NCBI RefSeq assembly: GCF_004348265.1
Contig: NZ_SMNT01000057.1
Coordinates: 1-39,513, forward strand
DNA length: 39,513 bases
Source: Methylobacterium segetis
Lineage (GTDB): Bacteria > Pseudomonadota > Alphaproteobacteria > Rhizobiales > Beijerinckiaceae
Direction: 5' to 3'
This document shows, piece after piece, positions 8,179 to 14,765 of the stretch. Both the position numbers and the translations under genes were made by a program. The notes below the pieces were generated by a model that worked only from the letters and a program-made list of their open reading frames with translations, made no database searches and was not told the origin of the DNA. Each line of letters begins with the position of its first letter. Positions within the stretch are counted from its first letter, which is position 1.

Positions 8179-8787
8179 TCAGGCCGCCGGGCCGGCCGGC
8201 TCGTCCTGGACGAGGCGCGGACGGTTCGGGAAGACGACACCCTCGTAGATGTCCGAGAGGCGCAGGCTCGTGGCGAGGGAGGGCAGGGAGAGGGACGCGT
8301 CGAGGCTCGCGACGCGCTCCTTGACCCAGGCGCGCGACGCGTCGCGGGACCAGAGCATGATCTCCGGAGCGTTCGGCTCGACGAGCAGGATGTACTCGAG
8401 GCTCTCGATGTTCCGGTACTCGGCCAGCTTCTCGAAGGCGTGGAAGTCGCGCGTGCTCGGGGACAGGACCTCCGCGACGAGCCGAGGCTCGGCCGCCTTC
8501 AGGGCGTTGGGATCGCGCACGCCGCAATCGACGCCGACATCGGGCCGGCGGATCTGGCCGGGGAGGGTCTCGACGCTGCCGTCGCCGGTGAAAGGGCGGC
8601 CGCCGCCGCCGCGCAGGGCCGTGTGCAGGGCCGCCAAGAGGTTCACCACGATGTCGTCGTGGACGTTCCGCGCTCCCGCCGTCAGACGCACGGGAATGCC
8701 GCCGACGAGCTCGTAGCGCTCCGCCTGGCGCTCCTGCCACGCGAAGAACTCCGCCACGCTCATCGGCCTCGTGATCCGTTCCAGCAT
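8179..8787 (-). CDS. Uma2-family (DUF820) putative PD-(D/E)xK endonuclease
   Basis: This 202-residue protein matches the Uma2/DUF820 family, a restriction-endonuclease-like fold with no established physiological role and many paralogues in some bacteria. The N-terminal block has MSVAEFFAWQE and ERYELVGGIPVRL. The presumed active site is Asp83 (RRPDVGVDCG), Glu106 (VAEVLSPST) and Lys120 (FEKLAEYRNI), so the fold looks catalytically intact. The start ATG at 8787 was preferred over an internal ATG at 8763, because the extra eight residues lead directly into the domain. It sits between cobW (44 bp) and cobN (21 bp) in the same orientation. It has no known place in cobalamin synthesis and is probably an insertion into the operon. 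Confidence 0.85.
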   Translation of the reverse strand: MLERITRPMSVAEFFAWQERQAERYELVGGIPVRLTAGARNVHDDIVVNLLAALHTALRGGGGRPFTGDGSVETLPGQIRRPDVGVDCGVRDPNALKAAEPRLVAEVLSPSTRDFHAFEKLAEYRNIESLEYILLVEPNAPEIMLWSRDASRAWVKERVASLDASLSLPSLATSLRLSDIYEGVVFPNRPRLVQDEPAGPAA

Positions 8788-8831
8788 GTCCGGTCGCCGT
8801 CCCTGCGCCCGCACTATAGCGCCGCCCCGGC

Positions 8832-9866
8832 CTATCCGGCGAGCGCCGCCGCGACGGCATCCCGGTCGAAACCCTTGAGGCCGATCACGACGAGGCGGCC
8901 GTCGCGGGATTCGGATGCGCGCCAGGGCCGGTCGAAATGGTGCGCGACGCGACGTCCGACGCCCTGGACGACGAGGCGCATCGGCTTGCCCTCGATCTCG
9001 GCGAAGCCCTTGATGCGCAGCACGCCCGCCGTCTCGGCGGCCTTCTCGACCCGTGCGGCGAGGTCGCCCGGGTTCCTCGCCGCGCGCACCGGCAGGGCGA
9101 CCGTCTCGAAATCGTCGTGGTCGTGGTCCTCGCCCTCGCCGTGATGGGAGGGGCGGGCGTCGAGGTCGTCCTCGGCCGCCGCGTTGAGGCCGAGGAGCAC
9201 CCGGGCGTCGATCGCGCCGTGAGAGGTCTCCACCACCTTGACGGCGCGGGGCAGCTGGCGCTCGATCTCGGCCCGGACGCGCGCGCGCTCGGCCTCGCCG
9301 AGGAGGTCCGCCTTGTTCAGCACCACGAGGTCGGCGCAGAGGAGCTGGTCCTCGAACACCTCCTCCAGCGGGTTCTCGTGCTCGACGCTGGCGTCGGCCG
9401 CGCGCTGGGCGGCGAGCGCGTCGGGATCCTCCGCGAAGGCACCGGAGGCCACCGCCGGCCCGTCCACCACCGCGACGACGCCGTCGACCGTTACCCGCGA
9501 GCGGATCGCCGGCCACTGGAAGGCCTGGACGAGGGGCTTCGGCAGGGCGAGGCCCGAAGTCTCGATCAGGATGTGCTCCGGCGGGTCCGGGCGCTCCAGC
9601 AGGGTGTTGAGGGCGGGCACGAAATCGTCGGCGACGGTGCAGCAGATGCAGCCGTTCGGCAGCTCGACGATGGATTCCTCGCTGCAGCCCGGCACGCCGC
9701 AGGCGGCGAGGAACGAGCCGTCGAAGCCGACATCGCCGAATTCGTTGACGAGGATCGCGAGGCGGCGCCCGCCCGCTTGCTCCATCACGTGGCGCACGAG
9801 GGTCGTCTTTCCGGCGCCGAGGAAGCCGGTGACGATGGTGCAGGGGATCTTCTCGACGATGCTCAT
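8832..9866 (-). CDS. cobW: CobW-family G3E GTPase, putative cobalt chaperone
   Basis: CobW is a P-loop GTPase of the G3E family thought to deliver cobalt for corrin synthesis. The 344-residue protein has a Walker A loop GFLGAGKTT (residues 14-22), the metal-site motif GCICC (Cys73, Cys75, Cys76), the base-recognition motif NKAD, and a C-terminal CobW domain containing LRIKGFAEIEGK and the terminal GLKGFDRDAV stretch. A His/Asp-rich loop (from His241-His242 to about residue 253, HHGEGEDHDHDD) is typical of metal-handling members. It lies 28 bp after the DUF1636 gene, inside the riboswitch-led operon next to cobN, which fits cobalt delivery to the chelatase. Confidence 0.95.
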   Translation of the reverse strand: MSIVEKIPCTIVTGFLGAGKTTLVRHVMEQAGGRRLAILVNEFGDVGFDGSFLAACGVPGCSEESIVELPNGCICCTVADDFVPALNTLLERPDPPEHILIETSGLALPKPLVQAFQWPAIRSRVTVDGVVAVVDGPAVASGAFAEDPDALAAQRAADASVEHENPLEEVFEDQLLCADLVVLNKADLLGEAERARVRAEIERQLPRAVKVVETSHGAIDARVLLGLNAAAEDDLDARPSHHGEGEDHDHDDFETVALPVRAARNPGDLAARVEKAAETAGVLRIKGFAEIEGKPMRLVVQGVGRRVAHHFDRPWRASESRDGRLVVIGLKGFDRDAVAAALAG

Positions 9867-9894
9867 GGGGAACTCGTGATGGCGTGCCGCCCGC

Positions 9895-10278
9895 TTACGC
9901 GGAGGCGCGGGGCGGGATGCGGGCGATCACGCCCTTGCGGAAGGCTTCCGGCCGCGCCCGCCAGGGCACGATGCCGTCGCTCGTGCCGGCATAGAGGCGG
10001 ATGCCCGCGAGGAGGGTGGGGGCGGAGGCCTCCGGGTCGAGGTCGCCGTAGACGTAGGTCCAGCGGTCGGGCGCGGTGACCGCGACCGTGCAGGGGCGCT
10101 TGCAGACCGAGAGGCACTCGACCGGCTCGACGCGGAGGCCCGGCACGGGCTCCGCGGCGAGCGCGTTCTCGACGGCCGCGAGGAGGCGTGCCCCGGCGCG
10201 CGGGCCGTCCCCGTCGCCCTCGGCGCGGCAGGTGGTGCATACGTAGAGCACCACCGGTTCGGATGCTGCCTCAGGCAC
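9895..10278 (-). CDS. DUF1636 family putative metal-binding protein
   Basis: This 127-residue protein matches the DUF1636 family, small cysteine-rich proteins with a ferredoxin/thioredoxin-like look that commonly sit beside cobW. Cysteines occur as CTTC near the N-terminus (residues about 14-17) and as CLSVCKRPC in the middle, a pattern suited to binding a metal or a 2Fe-2S cluster. The C-terminus contains WRARPEAFRKGVIARIPP. The start is GTG at 10278-10276, overlapping the end of cbtA by 8 bp. Its role is unknown. Position between the cobalt importer and CobW suggests a part in cobalt handling. Confidence 0.8.
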   Translation of the reverse strand: MPEAASEPVVLYVCTTCRAEGDGDGPRAGARLLAAVENALAAEPVPGLRVEPVECLSVCKRPCTVAVTAPDRWTYVYGDLDPEASAPTLLAGIRLYAGTSDGIVPWRARPEAFRKGVIARIPPRASA

Positions 10279-11035
10279 GGGCGGGTGCCTTGGCCTCGCG
10301 CCCGAAGACCTGCCAGGCCCAGCCGAAAGCCAGACCGATCATCGCCCAGAACACGAAGGCGACGCCGAGCGAGCGCGCGGCGAATTGCGCGGCGAGGATC
10401 GCGGGCACGCCCGAATTCCCCTCGGGCGGCACCGGGGCGCCCGCGAGATGGGGGGCGACGATGAGCACGAGACCGCCGAGGATGGTGATGGCCGCCCGCC
10501 GGATCAGGATCAGGTAGAGGCCCATGGCGGTCGCGGCGGCGGTCATCAGCCACCAGGCTTGGCGCGTGACGAGGGGGGCCGCCTCGCTGCCCGGCAATTC
10601 GGGGGGCAGGCCGAGGGCAGGGGCGAGCGCGAGAGCCGCGAAGCCCGCGAGCCCGAAGGCGAGCGCCCGCTCCGGCGTCGGCGCGCGGCCGCAGGCGAGC
10701 ATCGCGGCGCCGAGGAGGAGCGCGTAGCCGACGGCGCCGATGAGCGTCGCGAGCCCGGTGAAGGCCATCCGCGGCAGGCCGGGGCCGGGCTGCCATTCCC
10801 CGCCCGGACCGGCCGTGCCGTGGTCGTGCGCGTGGCCGCCGTGCGCCTGCCCCTGGGCAGGCGCGTGGGCCAGGATGATCGGCAGGCGGGCGTCGGCCGC
10901 CTCGTGCGCGGCCCGCGTCTCGTAGCGCTCGGCCGCGATGATGAGCTGCGAGGTGAGGGCGAGCTGCAGGCCCGTCGCGACGACGGCCGCGAGGAAGCCG
11001 GCGACGAGGGCCGCCGACAGGAGCCGGATGATCAT
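10271..11035 (-). CDS. cbtA: Cobalt transporter subunit CbtA
   Basis: CbtA is a predicted inner-membrane cobalt transporter, usually B12-regulated and paired with CbtB. The 254-residue protein has several hydrophobic segments: an N-terminal one (about residues 5-30), a cluster in the middle (about 90-135) and a C-terminal group (about 150-245). A His-rich loop after the first segment, HAPAQGQAHGGHAHDHG (about residues 56-72), is a likely metal-capture site. The ATG at 11035 gives a normal MIIRLLSAALVAGF start. It lies 28 bp after cbtB and overlaps the DUF1636 gene by 8 bp. Confidence 0.9.
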   Translation of the reverse strand: MIIRLLSAALVAGFLAAVVATGLQLALTSQLIIAAERYETRAAHEAADARLPIILAHAPAQGQAHGGHAHDHGTAGPGGEWQPGPGLPRMAFTGLATLIGAVGYALLLGAAMLACGRAPTPERALAFGLAGFAALALAPALGLPPELPGSEAAPLVTRQAWWLMTAAATAMGLYLILIRRAAITILGGLVLIVAPHLAGAPVPPEGNSGVPAILAAQFAARSLGVAFVFWAMIGLAFGWAWQVFGREAKAPARA

Positions 11036-11063
11036 GAGATCTCTGCGGGCTGAGGCAGAGCGG

Positions 11064-11246
11064 TCAGTGGCAGGGGAAGTTCTGCGTGTGCCGGAAATCG
11101 TGCGCCGCGTTGTGCAGCGCCGAGGCCGGCGCGAAGCCCGCGAGGAAGACGAGGCCGATGCCGAGCAGGGCGGCGATCACGATGGCGGCGGCGCCCTCGT
11201 TCGCGCGGGTGCCGGTGGTGCCGAGGGTCTGGACGTTCGTCGTCAT
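11064..11246 (-). CDS. cbtB: Cobalt transporter subunit CbtB
   Basis: CbtB is a single-span membrane protein that accompanies CbtA. This 60-residue protein has one transmembrane helix (about residues 20-42) followed by a C-terminal tail with repeated histidines, HNAAHDFRHTQNFPCH, which is the CbtB hallmark. The start ATG at 11246 is preceded by GGAG (11260-11257) with a 10-nt spacer. It is the first gene after the cobalamin riboswitch, so cobalt import and the whole downstream operon should be shut down when B12 is plentiful. Confidence 0.9.
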   Translation of the reverse strand: MTTNVQTLGTTGTRANEGAAAIVIAALLGIGLVFLAGFAPASALHNAAHDFRHTQNFPCH

Positions 11247-11251
11247 CGTGT

Positions 11252-11278
11252 CAGGTCTCCGGCCGCCCCGCCGGCGGC
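11252..11278 (-). promoter_or_regulatory. cbtB: Leader between riboswitch and cbtB: small hairpin plus ribosome-binding region
   Basis: A 6-bp hairpin (GCCGCC at 11278-11273 pairing with GGCGGC at 11267-11262, read on the minus strand) lies directly before the ribosome-binding segment. That segment, GGAGACCTG (11260-11252), repeats nine bases of the riboswitch B12 box (11310-11302). There is no T-tract, so control of translation rather than termination is the more likely output; this is inferred. Confidence 0.4.
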
Positions 11279-11290
11279 GTCGAGGATAGC

Positions 11291-11462
11291 GGGGGACGGC
11301 AGGTCTCCTGGCTCGCGGATCCTCGCGCCTGCCGCCTTCCCGGGGGTCCGGTGGCGTGGTGGCAGGAGCTCGCCGCTCACAGTTGCGGGGGCAGCCGCGG
11401 ATTCGGAGCCCGAGCCCCTCACCGCATTCCCTTTTCACCCCGTTGCCGGGGCACCGTCCCCC
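11291..11462 (-). ncRNA. Cobalamin riboswitch
   Basis: On the minus strand the segment contains the class signature in order: GGTGAAAAGGGAA, a CCCCCGCAACTGTGAGC block (the rare CCGCAACTGT stretch lies at 11388-11379), a GGGAAGGCGGC region, and the B12 box AGCCAGGAGACCTGCCG (11313-11297). The ends form a perfect 9-bp closing helix, CCGTCCCCC (11454-11462 on plus) with GGGGGACGG (11291-11299). It lies 44 nt before cbtB, so adenosylcobalamin binding should repress the cbtB-to-cobJ operon. Confidence 0.95.
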
Positions 11463-11465
11463 CGG

Positions 11466-11494
11466 CTTCTAGCCTGTCGCGCGAGCGGGCACAA
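11466..11494 (-). promoter_or_regulatory. Candidate sigma-70 promoter for the riboswitch-led operon
   Basis: On the minus strand a -35-like TTGTGC (11494-11489) and a -10-like TAGAAG (11471-11466) are separated by 17 bp. A transcript starting about 7 nt downstream would begin at the 5' end of the riboswitch closing helix. The match is modest and rests largely on position. Confidence 0.4.
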
Positions 11495-11520
11495 CGCGGG
11501 CTCGGCCCGGTCGCGCAATT

Positions 11521-11564
11521 CTTTGACCGGAGGTGAGGCGATCTTTGACCGGAGGGGGAGGCTT
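11521..11564. repeat. 22-bp direct duplication upstream of cobU
   Basis: CTTTGACCGGAGGTGAGGCGAT (11521-11542 in full) is followed at once by a second copy with a diverged end, CTTTGACCGGAGG plus nine changed or shifted bases (11543-11564). Each copy carries a GGAGG core, so the leader of cobU contains several purine-rich ribosome-binding-like stretches before the true one at 11572-11577. Confidence 0.75.
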
Positions 11565-11580
11565 GGGGCAAAGGAGGCCG

Positions 11581-12111
11581 ATGCTTCAGGCCGCTCCCCG
11601 CATGACCCTGGTGCTCGGCGGCGCGCGTTCCGGCAAGAGCGCCCACGCGGAGGCCCTGATCGAGGCCTGCCCGGCGCCCTGGACCTATCTCGCCACCGCG
11701 CAGGCCTGGGACGACGAGATGCGCGAGCGCATCGGCCTCCACCGCGCCCGCCGGGGGGAGGGCTGGGTGACGCGGGACGTGCCCGTCGATCTCTCCGCCG
11801 CGATCCGGGCGACGCGGGGTCCGGTCCTCGTCGATTGCCTGACGCTCTGGCTCACCAACCTGATGATGGCCGAGGCTGATCTCGCGGCCGCGTCCGAGGA
11901 TCTCGCGGCGGCCTGCGCCGCGGCGGCCGGCCCCCTCGTCCTCGTCTCGAACGAGGTCGGGCTCGGCATCGTGCCCGACAACGCCCTGGCCCGCGCCTTC
12001 CGCGACGCGGCCGGCCGGCTCCACCAGCGCCTCGCGCGGGAGGCCGACCGCGTCGTGTTCCTGGTGGCCGGGCTGCCGATGGTCGTCAAACCCGCTGGAG
12101 GACCTGCATGA
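11581..12111 (+). CDS. cobU: Adenosylcobinamide kinase / adenosylcobinamide-phosphate guanylyltransferase
   Basis: This bifunctional enzyme (CobU, or CobP in Pseudomonas naming) phosphorylates adenosylcobinamide and then transfers GMP to it for nucleotide-loop assembly. The 176-residue protein has the P-loop GGARSGKS (residues 13-20), a histidine in RIGLHRARRGEGW (His54) matching the guanylylated residue region, DCLTLWLTN, and the VSNEVGLGIVPDN signature. The ATG at 11581 is favoured over ATG 11602 because AAAGGAGG lies just upstream (11570-11577). It is divergent from the riboswitch operon and overlaps cobO by 4 bp (ATGA). Confidence 0.95.
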   Translation: MLQAAPRMTLVLGGARSGKSAHAEALIEACPAPWTYLATAQAWDDEMRERIGLHRARRGEGWVTRDVPVDLSAAIRATRGPVLVDCLTLWLTNLMMAEADLAAASEDLAAACAAAAGPLVLVSNEVGLGIVPDNALARAFRDAAGRLHQRLAREADRVVFLVAGLPMVVKPAGGPA

Positions 12112-12710
12112 GCGACGAGGACGCGCGCCACCGCGAGAAGATGCAGAAGCGCAAGGCGGTGCAGGACGCCGAGGTCGCCTCGAAGACCGTCGAGAAGGGG
12201 CTCCTCATCGTCAATACCGGCCCCGGCAAGGGCAAGACCACGGCGGCGCTCGGCCTCGTGCTGCGGGCGCTGGGGCGCGGCTGGCGGATCGGCGTCGTGC
12301 AATTCATCAAGGGCGCCTGGGACACCGGCGAGAAGCGGGCGCTGGACACCTTCGGCGACCGGGTCGTCTGGCACGCGCTGGGCGAGGGCTTCACCTGGGA
12401 GACGCAGGACAAGGCCCGGGACATCGCCGCCTGCGCGCGGGCCTGGGCGACGGCGCAGACCCTGATGGCGGACGAGACGATCCGCCTCCTCGTCCTCGAC
12501 GAGATGAACATCGCGCTCCGCTACGACTATCTCGACGTCGAGGCGGTGGTGGCGGTGCTGCGGGCGCGCCGGCCGGACCTCCACGTGGTCGTCACCGGCC
12601 GCAACGCGAAGCCGGCGCTGATCGAGGCGGCCGACCTCGTGACCGAGATGGGCAACGTGAAGCACCATTTCTCGGCGGGCGTGAAGGCGCAGGAGGGGAT
12701 CGAGTTCTGA
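12108..12710 (+). CDS. cobO: Cob(I)yrinic acid a,c-diamide adenosyltransferase
   Basis: CobO (CobA/BtuR type) transfers the adenosyl group of ATP to cob(I)alamin precursors. The 200-residue protein matches the family length. It has a basic helical N-terminus, a P-loop in NTGPGKGKTTAALG (about residues 36-49), the VQFIKGAW motif, and LVLDEMNIALRYDYLD followed by VVTGRNAKPALIEAADLVTEM. The start overlaps the cobU stop, so the two genes are probably co-translated. The C-terminal KHHFSAGVKAQEGIEF is a typical end. Confidence 0.95.
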   Translation: MSDEDARHREKMQKRKAVQDAEVASKTVEKGLLIVNTGPGKGKTTAALGLVLRALGRGWRIGVVQFIKGAWDTGEKRALDTFGDRVVWHALGEGFTWETQDKARDIAACARAWATAQTLMADETIRLLVLDEMNIALRYDYLDVEAVVAVLRARRPDLHVVVTGRNAKPALIEAADLVTEMGNVKHHFSAGVKAQEGIEF

Positions 12711-12717
12711 TCTCCGC

Positions 12718-12748
12718 AGGGCGCGGCCGAGGCGCTGCGCGGCGCCCT
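12718..12748. terminator. Hairpin between convergent cobO and malonyl-CoA decarboxylase gene
   Basis: AGGGCGC (12718-12724) pairs perfectly with GCGCCCT (12742-12748) across a GC-rich 17-nt loop. It fills most of the 37-bp gap between two convergent genes. There is no T-tract on either strand, so intrinsic termination is uncertain. Confidence 0.35.
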
Positions 12749-14157
12749 CAGGCGTCGGCGAGCGCGACGGCGCGCGGGGGCGGAAGGTTCGCCCGCAATT
12801 CCCGGCTCACGGTGCCCGAGGCGGCCACCGTGCCGAGATTCGCGTAGGTCTCGTGGTTCTTCTCGATGGCCGAGAGGTCGTAGAGGTAGTTCACCATCAG
12901 CCCGTGGGATTGCTTGATGCCCTTGGGCGAGGTGTCGCCGAGGAAGTTCAGCCGCTCCAGCCGCGCCCCGTTGCCGAGATGGAAGCGGGCGACCGGGTCG
13001 AGGGGCCGTCCGCGGTCGTTCTTCGCGCGCAGGAAATAGGCGGCCGCGGCCGGCAGCATCGCCTTGCGCACCGCCTCGCAGCTCGTCTTGTCGCCCTGCC
13101 AGCCCGGCTGCTCCAGCAGGCGCAAGCCCTCGATATCCTCCTTGGTGAGGCCCTGAGGCGCGTCGGCGCGCCGCTCCCGATCGAGCCAGCGGGCAAAGCC
13201 CGGGACCGGCGAGAGGGTGACGAAGGTCTTCAGCGAGGGGATCTCGCGGGCGAGATCCTCCACCACCTGCTTGATCAGGAAATTGCCGAAGGTGACGCCG
13301 GCCAGCCCCCGCTGGCAGTTCGAGATCGAGTAGAACACGGCCGTCGTCGCCGCGCGGATCGGCAGGGGCTCGCGCTCGTTGGCGAGGATCGGGGCGATCG
13401 CCGAGGCGATGCCGCCCGTCAGCGCCACCTCGACGAAGATCAGCGGCTCGTCGACGAGGGCCGGGTGGAAGAAGGCGAAGCAGCGCCGATCGGAAGGCTC
13501 GATGCGCCGCCGCAGGTCGTCCCAGCCCTGGATCTCGTGCACCGCCTCGTAGCGGATGATCTTCTCCAGGATGTGGGCCGGCGTCGTCCAGTCGATGTGG
13601 CGCAGCACGAGGAAGCCCCGGTTGAACCACGAGGCGAACAGGTGCTCGAAGTCGCAGTCGAGACTGTCGGCGGCGTCGATCAGGTCCGCGTCCGCACCCT
13701 CCTCGGCGCGGAGCGCCGCGCGCAGGTCCATCAGGTCCTCGCGCATGCGCACGAGCGCCAGCGTCCCGTCGCGGGCGAGGTTGAGGCGGCGGATCAACTC
13801 CTGGCTGCGGGGCTCGGCCGCCTCGTGCAGGCGCCCGAGGCGGGCGCGCGTCGGGTCGGCCCGGTAGGCGCCGATTGCCGCCTCCACAGCGGCGGGGTCG
13901 GCGCCGAATTCCTGAGCGATGAGCCGCAGGAAAGTGAGGCGCTCGGGCGTGGGAAAGCTCGCATAGCGGTCGAGGATGAGGCGGGCGAGCGCCACGCCCG
14001 ACGCCTCGCCGCGGCGGGAGATCAGGTCCTCGCAGAGCTTGGCGAGCTCGGGCGCGGTCGCCTTCGCGGCGATGTCGCCGCGGCCGAAGCTGATCAGGTC
14101 GCGGCCGCGATCGCTGATCGTCTGCAGCAGGTCGCCGAAGAAAGAGGTCGCCGCCAT
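12748..14157 (-). CDS. Malonyl-CoA decarboxylase
   Basis: The enzyme decarboxylates malonyl-CoA to acetyl-CoA and CO2. The 469-residue protein matches the MCD family along its length. It has a helical N-terminal domain (about residues 1-180) ending near CDFEHLFASWFNRGFL, then the acetyltransferase-like catalytic domain with HIDWTTPAHILEKIIRYEAVH, RRCFAFFHPALVDEPLIFVEVAL, FYSISNCQRGLAGVTFGNFL and the conserved C-terminal RFHLGNGARLERLNFLGD and GLMVNYLYDL. The ATG at 14157 is the natural start. With MatB at 19816 it would turn malonate into acetyl-CoA. The two genes are 5.6 kb apart on opposite strands, with cobalamin genes between them. Confidence 0.93.
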   Translation of the reverse strand: MAATSFFGDLLQTISDRGRDLISFGRGDIAAKATAPELAKLCEDLISRRGEASGVALARLILDRYASFPTPERLTFLRLIAQEFGADPAAVEAAIGAYRADPTRARLGRLHEAAEPRSQELIRRLNLARDGTLALVRMREDLMDLRAALRAEEGADADLIDAADSLDCDFEHLFASWFNRGFLVLRHIDWTTPAHILEKIIRYEAVHEIQGWDDLRRRIEPSDRRCFAFFHPALVDEPLIFVEVALTGGIASAIAPILANEREPLPIRAATTAVFYSISNCQRGLAGVTFGNFLIKQVVEDLAREIPSLKTFVTLSPVPGFARWLDRERRADAPQGLTKEDIEGLRLLEQPGWQGDKTSCEAVRKAMLPAAAAYFLRAKNDRGRPLDPVARFHLGNGARLERLNFLGDTSPKGIKQSHGLMVNYLYDLSAIEKNHETYANLGTVAASGTVSRELRANLPPPRAVALADA

Positions 14158-14283
14158 GAAACGCCGTTCGCTCCGCCGCCACCCGAGTCGAGGATTCGCG
14201 GCCGCCCCGCGCAGGCGGCCGTCAGCGTTCTAGGCCCGGGACGCGGGCAGGGCCAGGGGTCGGGCACCCGTCCGGCGCCGGCC

Positions 14284-14487
14284 TCAGGCCCGGTGCGACT
14301 CGCTCGCCGCGATCTCGTTCCGGTCCGCCCGCTCGCGCCAATCCTCGACGCCGTGCTGGCGCGCGAAGCGCAGCTCCGCGGCGCGCCGCGCCCGCTCCGG
14401 ATCGCGGGCCCGGGCGATCTCGACGGACCCGACGGTGAAGGGCACACCCAGGATCTGCTTGGCGAAACTCACGCGGTAATTCGGCAT
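14284..14487 (-). CDS. Small uncharacterised protein, 67 residues
   Basis: The ORF begins MPNYRVSFAKQILGVPFTVGSV and ends EIAASESHRA, with Arg- and Glu-rich helical stretches (IARARDPERARRAAELRFARQHGVEDW). The start at 14487 has a CAGGGAG ribosome-binding site 6-7 nt upstream, which supports a real gene. I do not recognise the family. There is no signal peptide or membrane segment. It stands alone between the divergent MFS gene and the malonyl-CoA decarboxylase gene, 126 bp from the latter. The 278 bp between this gene and the MFS gene hold no other ORF that I can support. Confidence 0.65.
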   Translation of the reverse strand: MPNYRVSFAKQILGVPFTVGSVEIARARDPERARRAAELRFARQHGVEDWRERADRNEIAASESHRA

Positions 14488-14765
14488 CAGGAACTCCCTG
14501 TTGTCCGGCGAAAGCCTGTCGCGGGCGCGAATCAGCGCGTGGCGATCCTCGCACCCGAAATGAGAGCCCGAAACGGCGACGTTTCCAAGGGCTCCCGGCG
14601 CGGCAGCGGAGCATAAGTCCTTCTGCCGCAACGATTGCGATATGGTGACGGGGGCGCTCCGGCGAAAGGGAGGGGGGTGGTTCACCGATCCGTGAGCGGT
14701 ATCCCACGCTCCCACCCGCGGTTGTTGCCAGGACGGGTCCGCGCGGCCTAGGGCGTTGGGCCCGC

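Noticed and set aside
4996..9144. A 1382-codon open frame on the plus strand opposite cobN, the Uma2 gene and part of cobW
   Set aside because: It is antisense to recognised genes, has Gly/Arg/Glu-rich composition and no domain; it is an artefact of codon bias on the other strand.
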